From: Chara braunii
Taxonomy: Eukaryota > Streptophyta > Charophyceae > Charales > Characeae
DNA length: 24,952 bases
Assembly (NCBI GenBank): GCA_003427395.1
Contig: BFEA01000283.1
Location: 1,353,682 to 1,378,633 of the forward strand
Reading direction: 5' to 3'
Position numbers and translations under genes: made by a program. Each line of letters begins with the position of its first letter. Within the stretch, counting starts at the first letter, position 1. Below, piece after piece: positions 7,756 through 16,485 of this stretch. Below the pieces are notes generated by a model that did not search any database, had not been told where the DNA came from, and saw only the letters and a list, made by a program, of their open reading frames with translations.

Positions 7756-8177
7756 TGTCGCCGCAGGGAGTACCCGGAGGCAGATAGAGAAGACGAGAAG
7801 GGGCAACAACATAGGTGGGGAGGAGTGAGATAAATCCCGCAGATAAGGAGCCACTAATCAAAAAAGAAAAGTTTGAACTTTGCAAAAAAATTCGAGAAAA
7901 AGAAAAATACTCGTTTGCAAGTTCAGTAGGCCCCCAAGTTCCCCTGAAGTGCGGAATTATCAATTATTATCTGAAAAAAAAACATCAAACTTTCAGACCG
8001 CAAATGATTTTCTGGTAAAAGAATTCCGAAAACGAAGTACAAAAAACTTTGGAATTACTCAGATGAGAGTACGCGCAGTTGGAGAATGATAACTGCAAGA
8101 GGGATTCCTGTACCGTTTAAAAAAAAAACGGATTTCGGAATAAAAATATTCCGGATTTCTTTTTTATTTTATTTTTT
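7756..8177 (-). repeat. possible 5' LTR remnant of element I, cut by element II
   Basis: This AT-rich noncoding stretch lies upstream of element I gag and ends abruptly where element II's 3' LTR begins. It contains a CGGAAT...ATTCCG hairpin near 8127-8150. The five bases next to element II (8173-8177, TTTTT) are the likely target-site duplication. No homologous copy exists in the window, so the LTR identity rests on position and the PBS-like site only. Confidence 0.35.
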
Positions 8178-9070
8178 TGCAAGGAAGCTGAGCAATAGCG
8201 AACTTCAGCAATCAAACAGCATCATACATATGAGTCCAGATAGTTGTGACCTCGAACCAACAACAGAATTGCGTCACGAGATTCACCAAATAAGAACACA
8301 CCAAGAGTTCATAATTGACAATGCTAAAATAGTCCCATCATCATCAACGAAGAACCTGAGTTGATATCCTTCTGGCGCTCGGCGCCCAGACTACATGTGG
8401 TAGATCCTATATAGCCTACACTATGATGCCAAAAGATGACATCAACAACATTCCCGAAGTACGAGCATATGGCGACCAATGTCGCACGCTTCCAGCACCA
8501 GGTATGTCCCTCGCCACACTCACAACCTCGTTCCCCAACACACAGATGCCACTAGCACCTTACAGCAGCGCAGCTCGGCTATGGCTGCGTGCTCCTTCCC
8601 TGCTCGCCCGTGAGAGCGTAGGCGCCCTCCAGCACAATAGTGCAGTAGCGCTTGCGCAGCATGCAGCCAACACCCGAATGCTGAATGAGGAGGCAGGCCC
8701 TTTGCTATATCGAAGTGGCCTGCCTGCGTCCAGTCCCAGGAAGCTTCCAGTAGGCCCCGGTAGCCTGAGGCCCAATACGATCGAGCACAGGCCTGTAGCC
8801 TGCGGTAGTTGCGTGTGCCCAACTGCCTTTGGCATGTGTGTGGCCCAGTAGCCGTATCCAGCCCAGGGCCTGCTTTCCGTTCATTCACACAGGCGGCCCA
8901 GGGCCTGGGTTTCTTCAACCAACTGGCGCTGAGCAACTGCCTGAATTTCCTGAGTTGCGCAAAGGCCGAAATAAGGCCCTGAAGGCCTCGTCAGGCCTGC
9001 CTTCACTTAGGGCGGCCGACGGGCTGTAAAAGAGGGGCCGAAAGGGGCTCACAGAGGTAGTGGCCTCGCA
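8178..9070 (-). repeat. 3' LTR of element II, 893 bp
   Basis: On the minus strand it starts TGCGAGGCC right after a polypurine tract and ends CCTTGCA. Bases 8178-8754 are homologous to 15896-16485, the partial 5' LTR. It differs by about 21 substitutions in the first 380 bases and lacks roughly 25-28 bases present near 16278-16305. The 5 bases outside, 8173-8177, are TTTTT. Confidence 0.9.
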
Positions 9071-9083
9071 TTCCCTCCTCCTT
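9071..9083 (-). promoter_or_regulatory. polypurine tract of element II
   Basis: The minus strand reads AAGGAGGAGGGAA directly before the LTR start TGCGAGG. This is the expected primer for plus-strand DNA synthesis. Element III has GGGGGATAGAA at the same place. Confidence 0.85.
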
Positions 9084-9107
9084 AGCTTCAACAGTCCTCT
9101 GAGAAGC

Positions 9108-9980
9108 TCAATCCTCGACCATCGNGCGCTTTCCTTTCTGCAGAGATTTCTCATACTGAGATACAACTTGAGGAGCGGTCGGCATGAGTTCTTCCCTCGT
9201 GAACCAGCGGTCCTCTTTGGGANCAGTATGATGTCGGAACCGAACGCGGTACTGCGGCTTCGGTTTCGGAGGACGTCCCCTGCCTGTAGGTCTCTGAACT
9301 GGCAGCTCCCTGTGATCCATGATGTCATCAATGTCCACTTCTCCATCCATGGTTGGGGGCAGCATTGAGCGACGAGAAGGAAACTGATCAGTCTTTTTGA
9401 AAGGTGCTAACTTGGAGGCGTGAAAAACAGGGTAAGTACGGAGATGACCAGGGATCCGGATAACATAGGATGGCCCATCCGGATCTGTCCCTACGATGTC
9501 CAAGACTTCCCAGGGTCCAAAGTACTGGGGCATGAGTTTGCGGGAGATCCCGTGCTCCTGTCCCAGTTCTGAAGACTTAACCCAGACCCTATCCCCAATC
9601 TGAAATGTAGAAGGACGACGGTGTCTATTTTCAGACTCTATCATTGCAGCCTGCGCCTTCTGCATCTGTTCTACAGCCTGCTGCATCTTCTGTTCATAGC
9701 TGTAAGCAAATTCTAGGGTACCTTGTGCAGCAGTGGATTGATTCTCTGGGAGAAGAAAGTCTAGGGGCAATTTAGGCTTAAATGTTAGCAGTAAGCTGTT
9801 TGGGCTCACCCCGGTGGCGCTGTGTACAGCGTTGTTGTACAGGCTGGCGATGAGAGCAAGCTTTTTATCCCAGTCCACCTGGTTGGGCTTGATGTAATGC
9901 CTCAATAGGTGTTGTACAACGTGGTTCAGTTGCTCGGCCTGACCGTTGGCCTCCAGGTAATTCCCAGAAGTCGTCTGCAA
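9108..9980 (-). pseudogene. pol: pol fragment, element II: integrase C-terminal half
   Basis: 290 codons, continuing in the same frame as the upstream integrase piece after one stop at 9990-9992. It holds the catalytic glutamate in EANGQAEQ, the linker with SLYNNAVHSATGVSP, the GPY/F module (QYFGPWEVLDIVG, then PSYVIRIPGHL and FHASKLAPF) and a chromodomain-like tail (VDIDDIMDHREL, YRVRFRHHT, DRWFTREEL). An N at 9223 replaces one residue. After the N at 9125 the frame ends early at MVED. In a neighbouring frame the tail (LLRGLLKLRRRECEA) aligns with element III's pol end and runs into the LTR. Confidence 0.85.
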
Positions 9981-9989
9981 CTGAGTTCC

Positions 9990-10688
9990 CTACTCTGCAG
10001 CAGCGGCCTTCCACAACTCACTGGTAAACCGGACATCCCTGTCACTAATAATAGACTTCGGTAAACCAAAGTCCCTGACCCAGTTCTCTTTGAACATTCT
10101 GATGACATACTCCGTTTTTGTTGTTTCCGACATTGGCACTAACCTAGCATACTTGCTAAATCTATCCACGATGACAAAGATGTGTCGCATCCCACTCTTG
10201 CTGGTGATCAAAGTATCCATGAAGTCCATGGACAGACTCTCACCAGGCCTTTCCGGGATCGGAAGTGGCTTCAAGAGCCCAAGAGGGGCCTGTGTATGTG
10301 GCTTGTCTCTCTGACAAACCTGACAAGTTTCCACGTACAGTTGGGCATCTCTCATCATCGTAGGCCACCAGAACCGTTGCAGCAGATTAGCTGCGGTCTT
10401 TTTATACACAAAATGGCCGGTGGCGTCATGACACTCTCCTAAAAATAAACTACGCAAAGACTCTCTATTTGGTACACACAATCTTTTATTCCTGACCTTT
10501 TCAAGGAACAACAAGCCATTGACCAACTCAAACTCGGCAGAAGTCCTTTTGTCCTTCGCCTCAAGTCTGCGTATGATCTCAGACATGAACTGATCCTCGC
10601 GATAGGCTTCCACCAAAGAGCGAGTCACATCATTCGTTAGATCGAACTCAGTAATTAGCGCACCTGATAAATCAGGTCTACGCGACAA
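9990..10688 (-). pseudogene. pol: pol fragment, element II: integrase zinc finger and catalytic core
   Basis: 232 codons. The N-terminal part is the RNase H/integrase linker (SRRPDLSGALITEF). The HHCC finger is intact: H in ECHDATGH, second H four residues later, then CQVC. The catalytic core follows, with the first aspartate in SMDFMD and the second in IISDRDVRFTSELW. The frame stops with TAG after KAAAAE, where element III reads KKIAEQMGSQLQ, so the core is cut just before the glutamate. Confidence 0.85.
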
Positions 10689-10742
10689 GGCATCTGCAAC
10701 CTTGTTGTACTCTCCTTTCAGATACTGGGGGTCGAAGTCATA

Positions 10743-11138
10743 CTATTTGATGACCTCGATTAAACGCTTTAGAGTGTCGGAAAGTACCGGCTGTGTTCTC
10801 ATCCATCTCAAGGTCTGATGATCAGTCCTGAGGATAAAGAACCTCCCAAGGAGATAATGCGTCCAATGGGTCAGAGCCTTGTACACGGCGTAGAGTTCCT
10901 TCTCATAGGTGGACTTTGCCAACTTCTGAGATGGCATTTTTTTCGACATGTACTCGACTGGCCTCAACTTTGGCCCCTCCTGTTGTGCAAGCACAGCGCC
11001 AATGCCATATTGGTTGGCATCCGTGGTGACTACAAATGGCTTGTCAGGATCAGAAAGTTTCAAGACCTCGTAGTGCATCAACGCATGCTTCAGATGACTG
11101 AAAGCAGCACTCATCTGTCCACTCCCATGGGGTGTCAA
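10743..11138 (-). pseudogene. pol: pol fragment, element II: RNase H
   Basis: 131 codons with the RNase H landmarks: VTTDANQYGIGAVLAQQ (first catalytic aspartate), STYEKELYAVYKAL (glutamate) and LRTDHQTLRWM (aspartate). It ends EVIK followed by TAG; element III reads IEVIDQYDF there, so a CAG-to-TAG change is likely. It follows the RT thumb segment after a frame change near 11140. Confidence 0.85.
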
Positions 11139-11742
11139 GGCGGGTCAGATCAGTCAAAGGGGCGACCACTATGCTATAGTTCCTTACGAAGGTCCTATAG
11201 TAGCCGGTCATCCCTAAGAAAGATCTCATCTCAGTCACAGACTGAGGACGTGGCCAATCACGAATGCTGGCCACCTTCACGTCATCGGGCTTCAACCCTT
11301 CCGCGGATATCTCATGACCCAAGTACAAGACACGGGTGCGGCCAAACTCGCACTTCTCACCGTTGATCTTGAACTTGTGTTGTCACAGGAGGCTGAGGAC
11401 TTTGCCCAAATGTGCAACATGCTCCTCGACAGTCTTACTAAAGATAAGTATGTCATCGAGGTACACGATGATAAACTTATCCAAGTAGTCATGGAATATC
11501 CGATTCATAGCGTGTTGAAAGGTGCCAGGAGCATTGCAAAGGCCGAAAGGCATCACCGCAATCTCGTACAGACCGTGCCTAGTATGAAAGGCAGTTTTGT
11601 GTGGACATCGGGTCGGATTGCAATCTGATGGTACCCGGACTTCAGATCTATCTTACTGAAGTACCAGCACCCTTGCACTCTATCAAGCAGATCATCGGTG
11701 CGCGGTAGGGGCTCTCTGTTCTTTACAGTGATGGCATTGAGG
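11050..11742 (-). pseudogene. pol: pol fragment, element II: reverse transcriptase palm and thumb
   Basis: The RT is spread over two frames. Motifs present are [27 protein letters not shown], and [11 protein letters not shown] with the catalytic YLDD intact (about 11449-11466). After that come CEFGRTRVLYLGHEISAEGL, RSFLGMTGYYRTF and PLTDLTRLDTPWEW. A TGA near 11381-11388 interrupts LL-QHKFKIN, and the segment around HTKLPF changes frame. The N-terminal RT motifs are missing because of the deletion at 11743. Confidence 0.8.
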
Positions 11743-12327
11743 CGGCCGGATCCAACCCTTCTCTACTAGTTCCTTGAGTTGTCGGCAAAGCTCATCAAGC
11801 TCGCCTGGAGACATCCGATAGATCCTACCCTTCGGGATGCTAGACCCTGGGATAATCTCTATCGCGTGGACGACCTCCCTCTCTACAACCCCTGTCGGCT
11901 CTTCAAATAGATCAGGGTACTTGGCAACTACTCCCTCTATCTCCGGCGGCATTTTCACCGGCTCGCCTGGAGCAGAGACATAAACTAGATACATACCCTC
12001 CTCCTGGTTTTGCTTATAGTAATTGTAGAACGCGGCCGCACACACACACCCATAGGACTCAATCAGACTACTAGCCTTAAACTTATGTAATCTGGCGGTT
12101 CCTCCACCTGGCAAGGTGTGTTTGACCACTTTTCGGTCCCAGTCAAACTGGAGTTGTGCAACCGAGAGGTAGTACATACCCAACAGGATATCAATGGGGA
12201 GATCGTCGCTCACTAGGAATGAGACACGATGCCTCAATTCCCCTCCCGCGTATGGGAACAGGCACTCAACGTCATGAAGGTAGTCATTAACTACCAGGCG
12301 TTGTTTGTTGGCACAGGTCGACTCCAC
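11692..12327 (-). pseudogene. pol: pol fragment, element II: protease C-terminal part to RT start
   Basis: 211 codons continuing the protease after a TGA at 12328-12330. It contains the second conserved protease block (DLPIDILLGMYYL), the connecting region (FYNYYKQNQEEGMYLVYV, YPDLFEEPTGVVERE) and the RT N-terminus (GRIYRMSPGELDELCRQLKEL, EKGWIRP). It then jumps out of frame: 80 bases corresponding to 20261-20340 of element III are absent at 11743/11744, removing the fingers motif and the DYRGL-type sequence. Confidence 0.8.
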
Positions 12328-12330
12328 AGG

Positions 12331-12564
12331 TCAACTCAGGCGTTGCACTCGCCCCTGTAAGTGCAGCCTCTCAACGCACACGCGACTAATAAAATTCCTC
12401 ATCGAGCAAGTGTCATAATAGGCCCCAGTCTTGCGACCGCCTATGACTATCTCGCTGACGAACATCTCACCCTTAGGAGTTTTAGCCAAGGCCGTCCAAG
12501 CAGCTAGCGGGTCTGATCTAGACCACTCCTCCTCTAGCTCCTCTAAGGATTCAAACGCATTCAT
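12331..12564 (-). pseudogene. pol: pol fragment, element II: protease active-site region
   Basis: 77 codons. GRKTGAYYDTCSMRNFIS aligns with element III GRKCGAFIDIGSTRNYIS, so the catalytic D[ST]G motif is here DTC and the enzyme would be dead. The segment ends in RLS followed by TGA, where element III has RLRHLSRPV; CGA to TGA explains this. Upstream, the pol frame is open from the gag overlap down to a TAG just before the ATG at 12564. Confidence 0.8.
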
Positions 12565-12666
12565 CTAACAGAGGGTCGATGGGTCTGAATGTGTTTGCGG
12601 GACGACGGGGGAGTCAGTAGCTTGGTCCATATCGCGAGATGGCGAGGGTGTCTCCACCACCTCGAC

Positions 12667-12711
12667 CCTAGTAGGAACAACTACCATTCCTACTGGCCTG
12701 ACGTGTTTCCC
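12667..12711 (-). promoter_or_regulatory. candidate -1 ribosomal frameshift signal, element II gag/pol
   Basis: The heptamer GGGAAAC (12711 down to 12705) sits in the gag frame as G GGA AAC, the X XXY YYZ form used for -1 slippage. The pol reading frame downstream is exactly -1 relative to gag. Ten bases further on, AGTAGGAA (12694-12687) pairs perfectly with TTCCTACT (12677-12670) around a 9-nt loop. The gag stop codon (12692-12690) falls within the stem. The same arrangement with altered but paired stem bases occurs in element III. Confidence 0.65.
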
Positions 12712-13655
12712 GGAGCAGTGCCTGACGAACTGGCAACATTGCTACCTACGGGAGCGGAGGATCCTACCGCCTGCCCCATAGTAGGCGGGATCTTCTCGAT
12801 GACTTTCTTGTTCCTACATTTGAACTGGTTATGGACGTATTGGCCACAACGGATGCAGGCCTGTCGGTTCCACCGATCTCTCCAAACGTCCTCTAAAAGA
12901 GCCACTTTCTCCCATGGAGGAGCATTGGGGTCGACTTGACTCCTAGACCGGGAGCCCCCTCGGCGTCTACCGGTCCCCTGACTCCCCTTACCTTTTTGTT
13001 GAGTTACAGCGGCGACTACTCCACCCTTTGAAGTCTCGCCACTTGCCTCTGCACCTACTCCTGACTGGGGGTCGTCGTCTAACTCGATGGTTGAACCATG
13101 GTTGTCAACGAACATAATGTGACCCTTGGCTTTCCTGTTAGGAGGCAGGGTCTTCTTTCTCCCGTCCGTCGTTGGGTTATGTCCATGCCCTATCTTAGCT
13201 TCAAGATCTAGGGCCTTCTTGCTAAACGAGGGAAAGTTGTGCATGTTGATGTTAGCCTCAACTGCCAACTGATTCCTGATTGGCATCGGCAGACACCTCA
13301 GGTAAGTTGTCAGTAAGACTTGGGGGTCGTAGCAAACCCCAGGGACACAGATCAGACGCTCTACTGCGTTTGTGGCCTCCCTAACTGACTTGAACGATCG
13401 AGCGCTCAGAGTCAGGATCGCGTCAGTGGCCTTTTGAGCCTCCTGAGGATCATGCCACCTCTCTTCCACTAACTTGAGAAAGTCACCCAGCTTTTGGCTG
13501 GCTGCCCAAGCGCGGAAGTCATGACCATATCCCTGTAGCTGCACCAGACCGCTCAGCCATCTTGCTGCACTACCCTCCAGGTAGGACGTAGCCACAAACA
13601 CTTCCTCATGCGGCAAGGTAAGCTTGCACCTGACATAGACCGACACAGACCTCAA
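12690..13655 (-). pseudogene. gag: gag of element II: capsid-like core and zinc knuckle
   Basis: 321 codons; the first is TTG just after an in-frame TGA (LDT-stop-LRSV, where element III has NTWLRTV), so TGG to TGA truncates it. The core (EEVFVATSYLEGSAARWLSG, EERWHDPQEAQKATDAI, LLTTYLRCLPMPIRNQLA) is the retrotransposon gag domain. A basic glycine-rich stretch follows. The knuckle CIRCGQYVHNQFKC (CX2CX4HX4C, about residues 267-280) should bind RNA. The frame ends at TAG 12690, with pol overlapping in the -1 frame. Confidence 0.85.
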
Positions 13656-14188
13656 TCACGTGTCAAGGTCTTCACCAACTGTCCAGGCTGTGGACTCTGG
13701 GGAACAGCTTGCTGTACCTGTTGCTGCTGGGGCTGAGAACCATGTGGCTGCACAGGCTGTGAGACAACTGGTTGCCCACTAATGGCAACCTGCGACGGAG
13801 TTTGGGTGACCACTGACTGTACTGGAACCTGTACACTAGGACCTGCTGATAACCTTCCTGAAAGCGGCATGCCCAGGGAAATTGCGACCGTCGACGGGGC
13901 TACGTATGGGGATATCCCAGTCACTGGTGGGACAAAAAGAGGAGGATATGCCACAGGCCAGGCACCAGGCCCTGGCGGTGATGGTGCTGCCTGAGCACGC
14001 CCTGCCAATACGGCTAGGCTTTGTTGGATATCCTGAAGGATGGTAGTCTGATGCTCCTGTATCTCTATTACTCCTAGCAGGGCCTTCCTAACTACCCTCA
14101 CATCATCATCCATGTTCGTCAGGTCCATCGTCTCTAACTCCTTTATGTCTGCCCCTCTCCGCTGCATCCTGGCTCTTCTTCTGATCAT
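13652..14188 (-). pseudogene. gag: gag of element II: proline- and glutamine-rich middle part
   Basis: 178 codons in the same frame as the upstream gag segment, separated only by TAG near 14222-14224. It starts within a charged helix (MIRRRARMQRRGADIKELETMDL) and is then low-complexity with P, Q, V and S, as in the linker before the capsid core. Near 13670-13690 the frame changes: compared with element III about 60 bases of the linker seem lost, so the capsid core continues in another frame. Confidence 0.65.
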
Positions 14189-14224
14189 CTTCTCCTTCTC
14201 CGCTTTTATCTCTCCTAATGCCCG

Positions 14225-14608
14225 CTATAGTTGTGCCTCCTGCAGGGCTGCCTGCTGGATGGCGACATCCTCTGGAGTCAACACTAATGCCTGGCTTGCC
14301 ATCACGCCAGTGGACTGACTCACGGTCTGCGCGACCGTTGACCCGACGATACCTGAACTGCTGGCCTGGGAAGTCTGTTGTGCAGAGGTGACCATAGCGG
14401 AAGTGGCCATGGCTGCTGTAGCAGCGGCCTCGCTAGCTAAAGCCCTGCTGGCCTCGGCCGCTCTAGCTCTCCTCTGCTGCTGCTGCCTCTCCCTAAGCTC
14501 GCGGAACAGATGTCTGTCGCCCTCTGGTCCTAATGCCAAATGGGCTACTGGGCGCCTTGCCGATCGCAATATCCGATTGTCCTCTCCAGTGTCCTCCTGG
14601 TCGCTCAT
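14225..14608 (-). pseudogene. gag: gag of element II: N-terminal region
   Basis: 127 codons from ATG at 14608 (MSDQEDTGEDNRILRSARRP). Alanine- and serine-rich low-complexity sequence and a Q/R-rich helix (ELRERQQQQRRARAAEASRA) parallel the N-terminus of element III gag (MSGTDPVDDRADNRRL). It ends with TAG after QEAQL; the frame continues into the next gag segment, so this is a single nonsense change. Confidence 0.7.
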
Positions 14609-15880
14609 ATGCTACAGCATTGTACACCGTCTACACTAGGTCATTCAAGATGCCTACCGCAACAGAGTGCACAGACCAATTTAAAATAAATAAATACTCA
14701 ATTGGTGGCTATTCCGGAGCAGATACATTCGGGTTCTAACAGGTAAGTCCAAATTCCTACAAACGACACTATTTTTAGTTTGACTAGTCCGCAAACAGAT
14801 GCACCATGAACAAGAAACTGTTCTAACTAATGCTATCTGTCAGATGTCAATGGCAGTCCATCTAACTAATCAAAATAAAAATAATATCATTTGACTGGGT
14901 CTGTTCACATCATGGGATCTAACACGAACTGATCACCTGGAATCTACCCTGTTCCCCAATCCCCACTTGATTGTCACTTGACGTCAGCGTTCCTGAGCAA
15001 TCCGGTAGCATGCGTGACTAAAGGTGTGCACACGGCCCACCCCTGTGCCCCGAGTAGTTGTTGAGCTGGCCAGCCTTGCACGCATATTTACCCTCGGAGT
15101 GCCGCGAGCCTTACATCACTGGCTGATCAAGAGGCATTTTAACGTCTGCCCCCAAGTGACATCAGGAATTATTTTACGTCGCTGCAGGACGACGATCACA
15201 GCCAGTGATATCCCCTACCCGTGTTTATTTATAAACGCCGGGTTCTCGTCTTTCCCGTAGGACTGGCCTGCCCAACAATACCCATCTATGAGCGCAACAA
15301 GTAGACAAGGACAAAGCAGCAAAGCATGCGTGCTCTACTCCCCGGTGGGTTGGCATGGTGACCATGACCCAGTGCTTCGTCCAGGGCCCTTCAGAAAGCA
15401 ACGCCCTCTCCTTCCAGATGCTCCACAGGAAGTATGCCGACTCTCAAGATTGAGCGCACACGACACCTCACATGAGAGGACTCACAAGATGGGACACACA
15501 ACCTCACGGTAAGAAGTGTCGAAGAGGGTAGATAAGGTTAAGAGCAACGTATCTCAATATAGCTGCCCCCAACCACAGATATTCTCACCTGATGACCTGA
15601 TGGAGATTGCGATGACCAGTCACTGCATCGGCACAACCAGCATTATCTCGTTGTTCCACCTCAGCATCAATCAACCACCAGATAGTTCTCATCACACCGT
15701 AAACACCCAATATACACACCACGTAGCCTTCCAGGCGATAGCCCTCACCTCCTAGGTCGCCTACCACTCGTCTCCACCCTCCTCACTACACACCACTTAC
15801 GGCCAAACTTGCCCAGCAAAATGCATGTATGTACCGAATAAGGCAAAAGGCAAGCGCCAGATGAGCGCAATCGAACCACA
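14609..15880 (-). other. long untranslated leader of element II
   Basis: About 1.27 kb without a credible gene between the PBS and gag. It is homologous to the leader of element III (23210-24470) in separated blocks: about 15040-15130, 15181-15208, 15340-15400 and 15507-15600. One block contains GGTTGGCATGGTGACCATGA. A role in packaging, dimerisation or translation is possible but not shown. Confidence 0.7.
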
Positions 15881-15892
15881 ACTCCGATACCA
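15868..15892 (-). promoter_or_regulatory. primer binding site of element II
   Basis: The minus strand reads TGGTATCGGAGT, three bases (TTT) after the LTR end. It differs from the initiator tRNA-Met complement TGGTATCAGAGC at two positions. Similarity continues past 12 nt into GGTTCGATTG, the complement of an initiator-type T-loop, so the pairing may cover the tRNA T-arm. Confidence 0.7.
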
Positions 15893-15895
15893 AAA

Positions 15896-16485
15896 TGCAA
15901 GGAAGATGAACAATAGCGAACTTCAGCAATCAAACAACATCATACATATGAGTCCAGATAGTTGTGACCTCGAACCAACAGCGAAATTGCATCACGAGAT
16001 TCACCAAATAAGAACACACCAAGAGTTCATAATTGACAATGCTGAAATAGTCCCATCGTCATCAACGAAGAACCAGAGTTGATATCCTATCTGGCGCTCA
16101 CCGCCCAGATTACATGTGGCAGATCCTATCTAGCCTACACTACGATTCCGAAAGATGACGTCAACAACATTCCCGAAGTACGAGCATATGGCGACCAATG
16201 TCGCACGCTTCCAGCACCAGGTATGTCTCTCGCCACACTCACAACCTCGTTCCCCAACACACAGATGCCACTAGCACCCAAGGACCAACCTGCACTTCAC
16301 CCAGCTTACAACAGCGCAACTCGGCTATGGCTGCGTGCTCCTTCCCTGCTCGCCCGTGAGAACGTAGGCGCCAGCCAACACAATAGCGCAGCATGCAGCC
16401 AGCACCCAAAGTCGAATGAGGAGGCAGGCCCTTTGCTATACCGAAGTGGCCTGCCTGCGTCCAGTCCCAAGAAGCTTCCAGTAGG
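15896..16485 (-). repeat. 5' LTR of element II, part proximal to the PBS, split by element III
   Basis: This is homologous to 8178-8754 of the 3' LTR. It breaks off at TTCCAGTAGG, where the 3' LTR continues CCCCGGTAGCC. The next base, 16486, is the end of element III. GTAGG (16481-16485) is the predicted target-site duplication of element III. The missing 316 bases of this LTR are expected on the far side of element III. Confidence 0.9.

Larger units (their letters stand above)
3561..8177 (-). mobile_element. element I: truncated Ty3/gypsy retrotransposon remnant
   Basis: Reading from high to low coordinates: possible LTR remnant, gag (7715 to about 6100), protease, RT, RNase H, then the linker toward integrase. 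The integrase zinc finger and catalytic core are missing because homology stops near 3560. The upstream side is interrupted at 8177/8178 by element II. At least three frameshifts and several nonsense codons are visible. It belongs to a different family from II and III: its gag begins with a charged coiled-coil and its protease has an intact DSG motif. It is the oldest of the three. Confidence 0.8.
8178..16485 (-). mobile_element. element II: Ty3/gypsy chromovirus-like retrotransposon, interrupted by element III
   Basis: A nearly full element: 3' LTR 8178-9070, polypurine tract 9071-9083, pol about 9108-12711, gag 12690-14608, leader 14609-15880, PBS 15881-15892 and part of the 5' LTR 15896-16485. 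The rest of the 5' LTR, matching 8755-9070, should lie beyond element III outside this window. All pol domains are recognisable but broken by stops, frame changes and an 80-bp RT deletion. Divergence between its LTRs is about 5-6% over the first 380 aligned bases, plus indels, so it is older than element III. Confidence 0.9.

Noticed and set aside
10818-11366. 182-codon plus-strand frame opposite element II RT/RNase H
   Set aside because: It is a shadow of pol, as shown by the clear RT and RNase H motifs on the minus strand.
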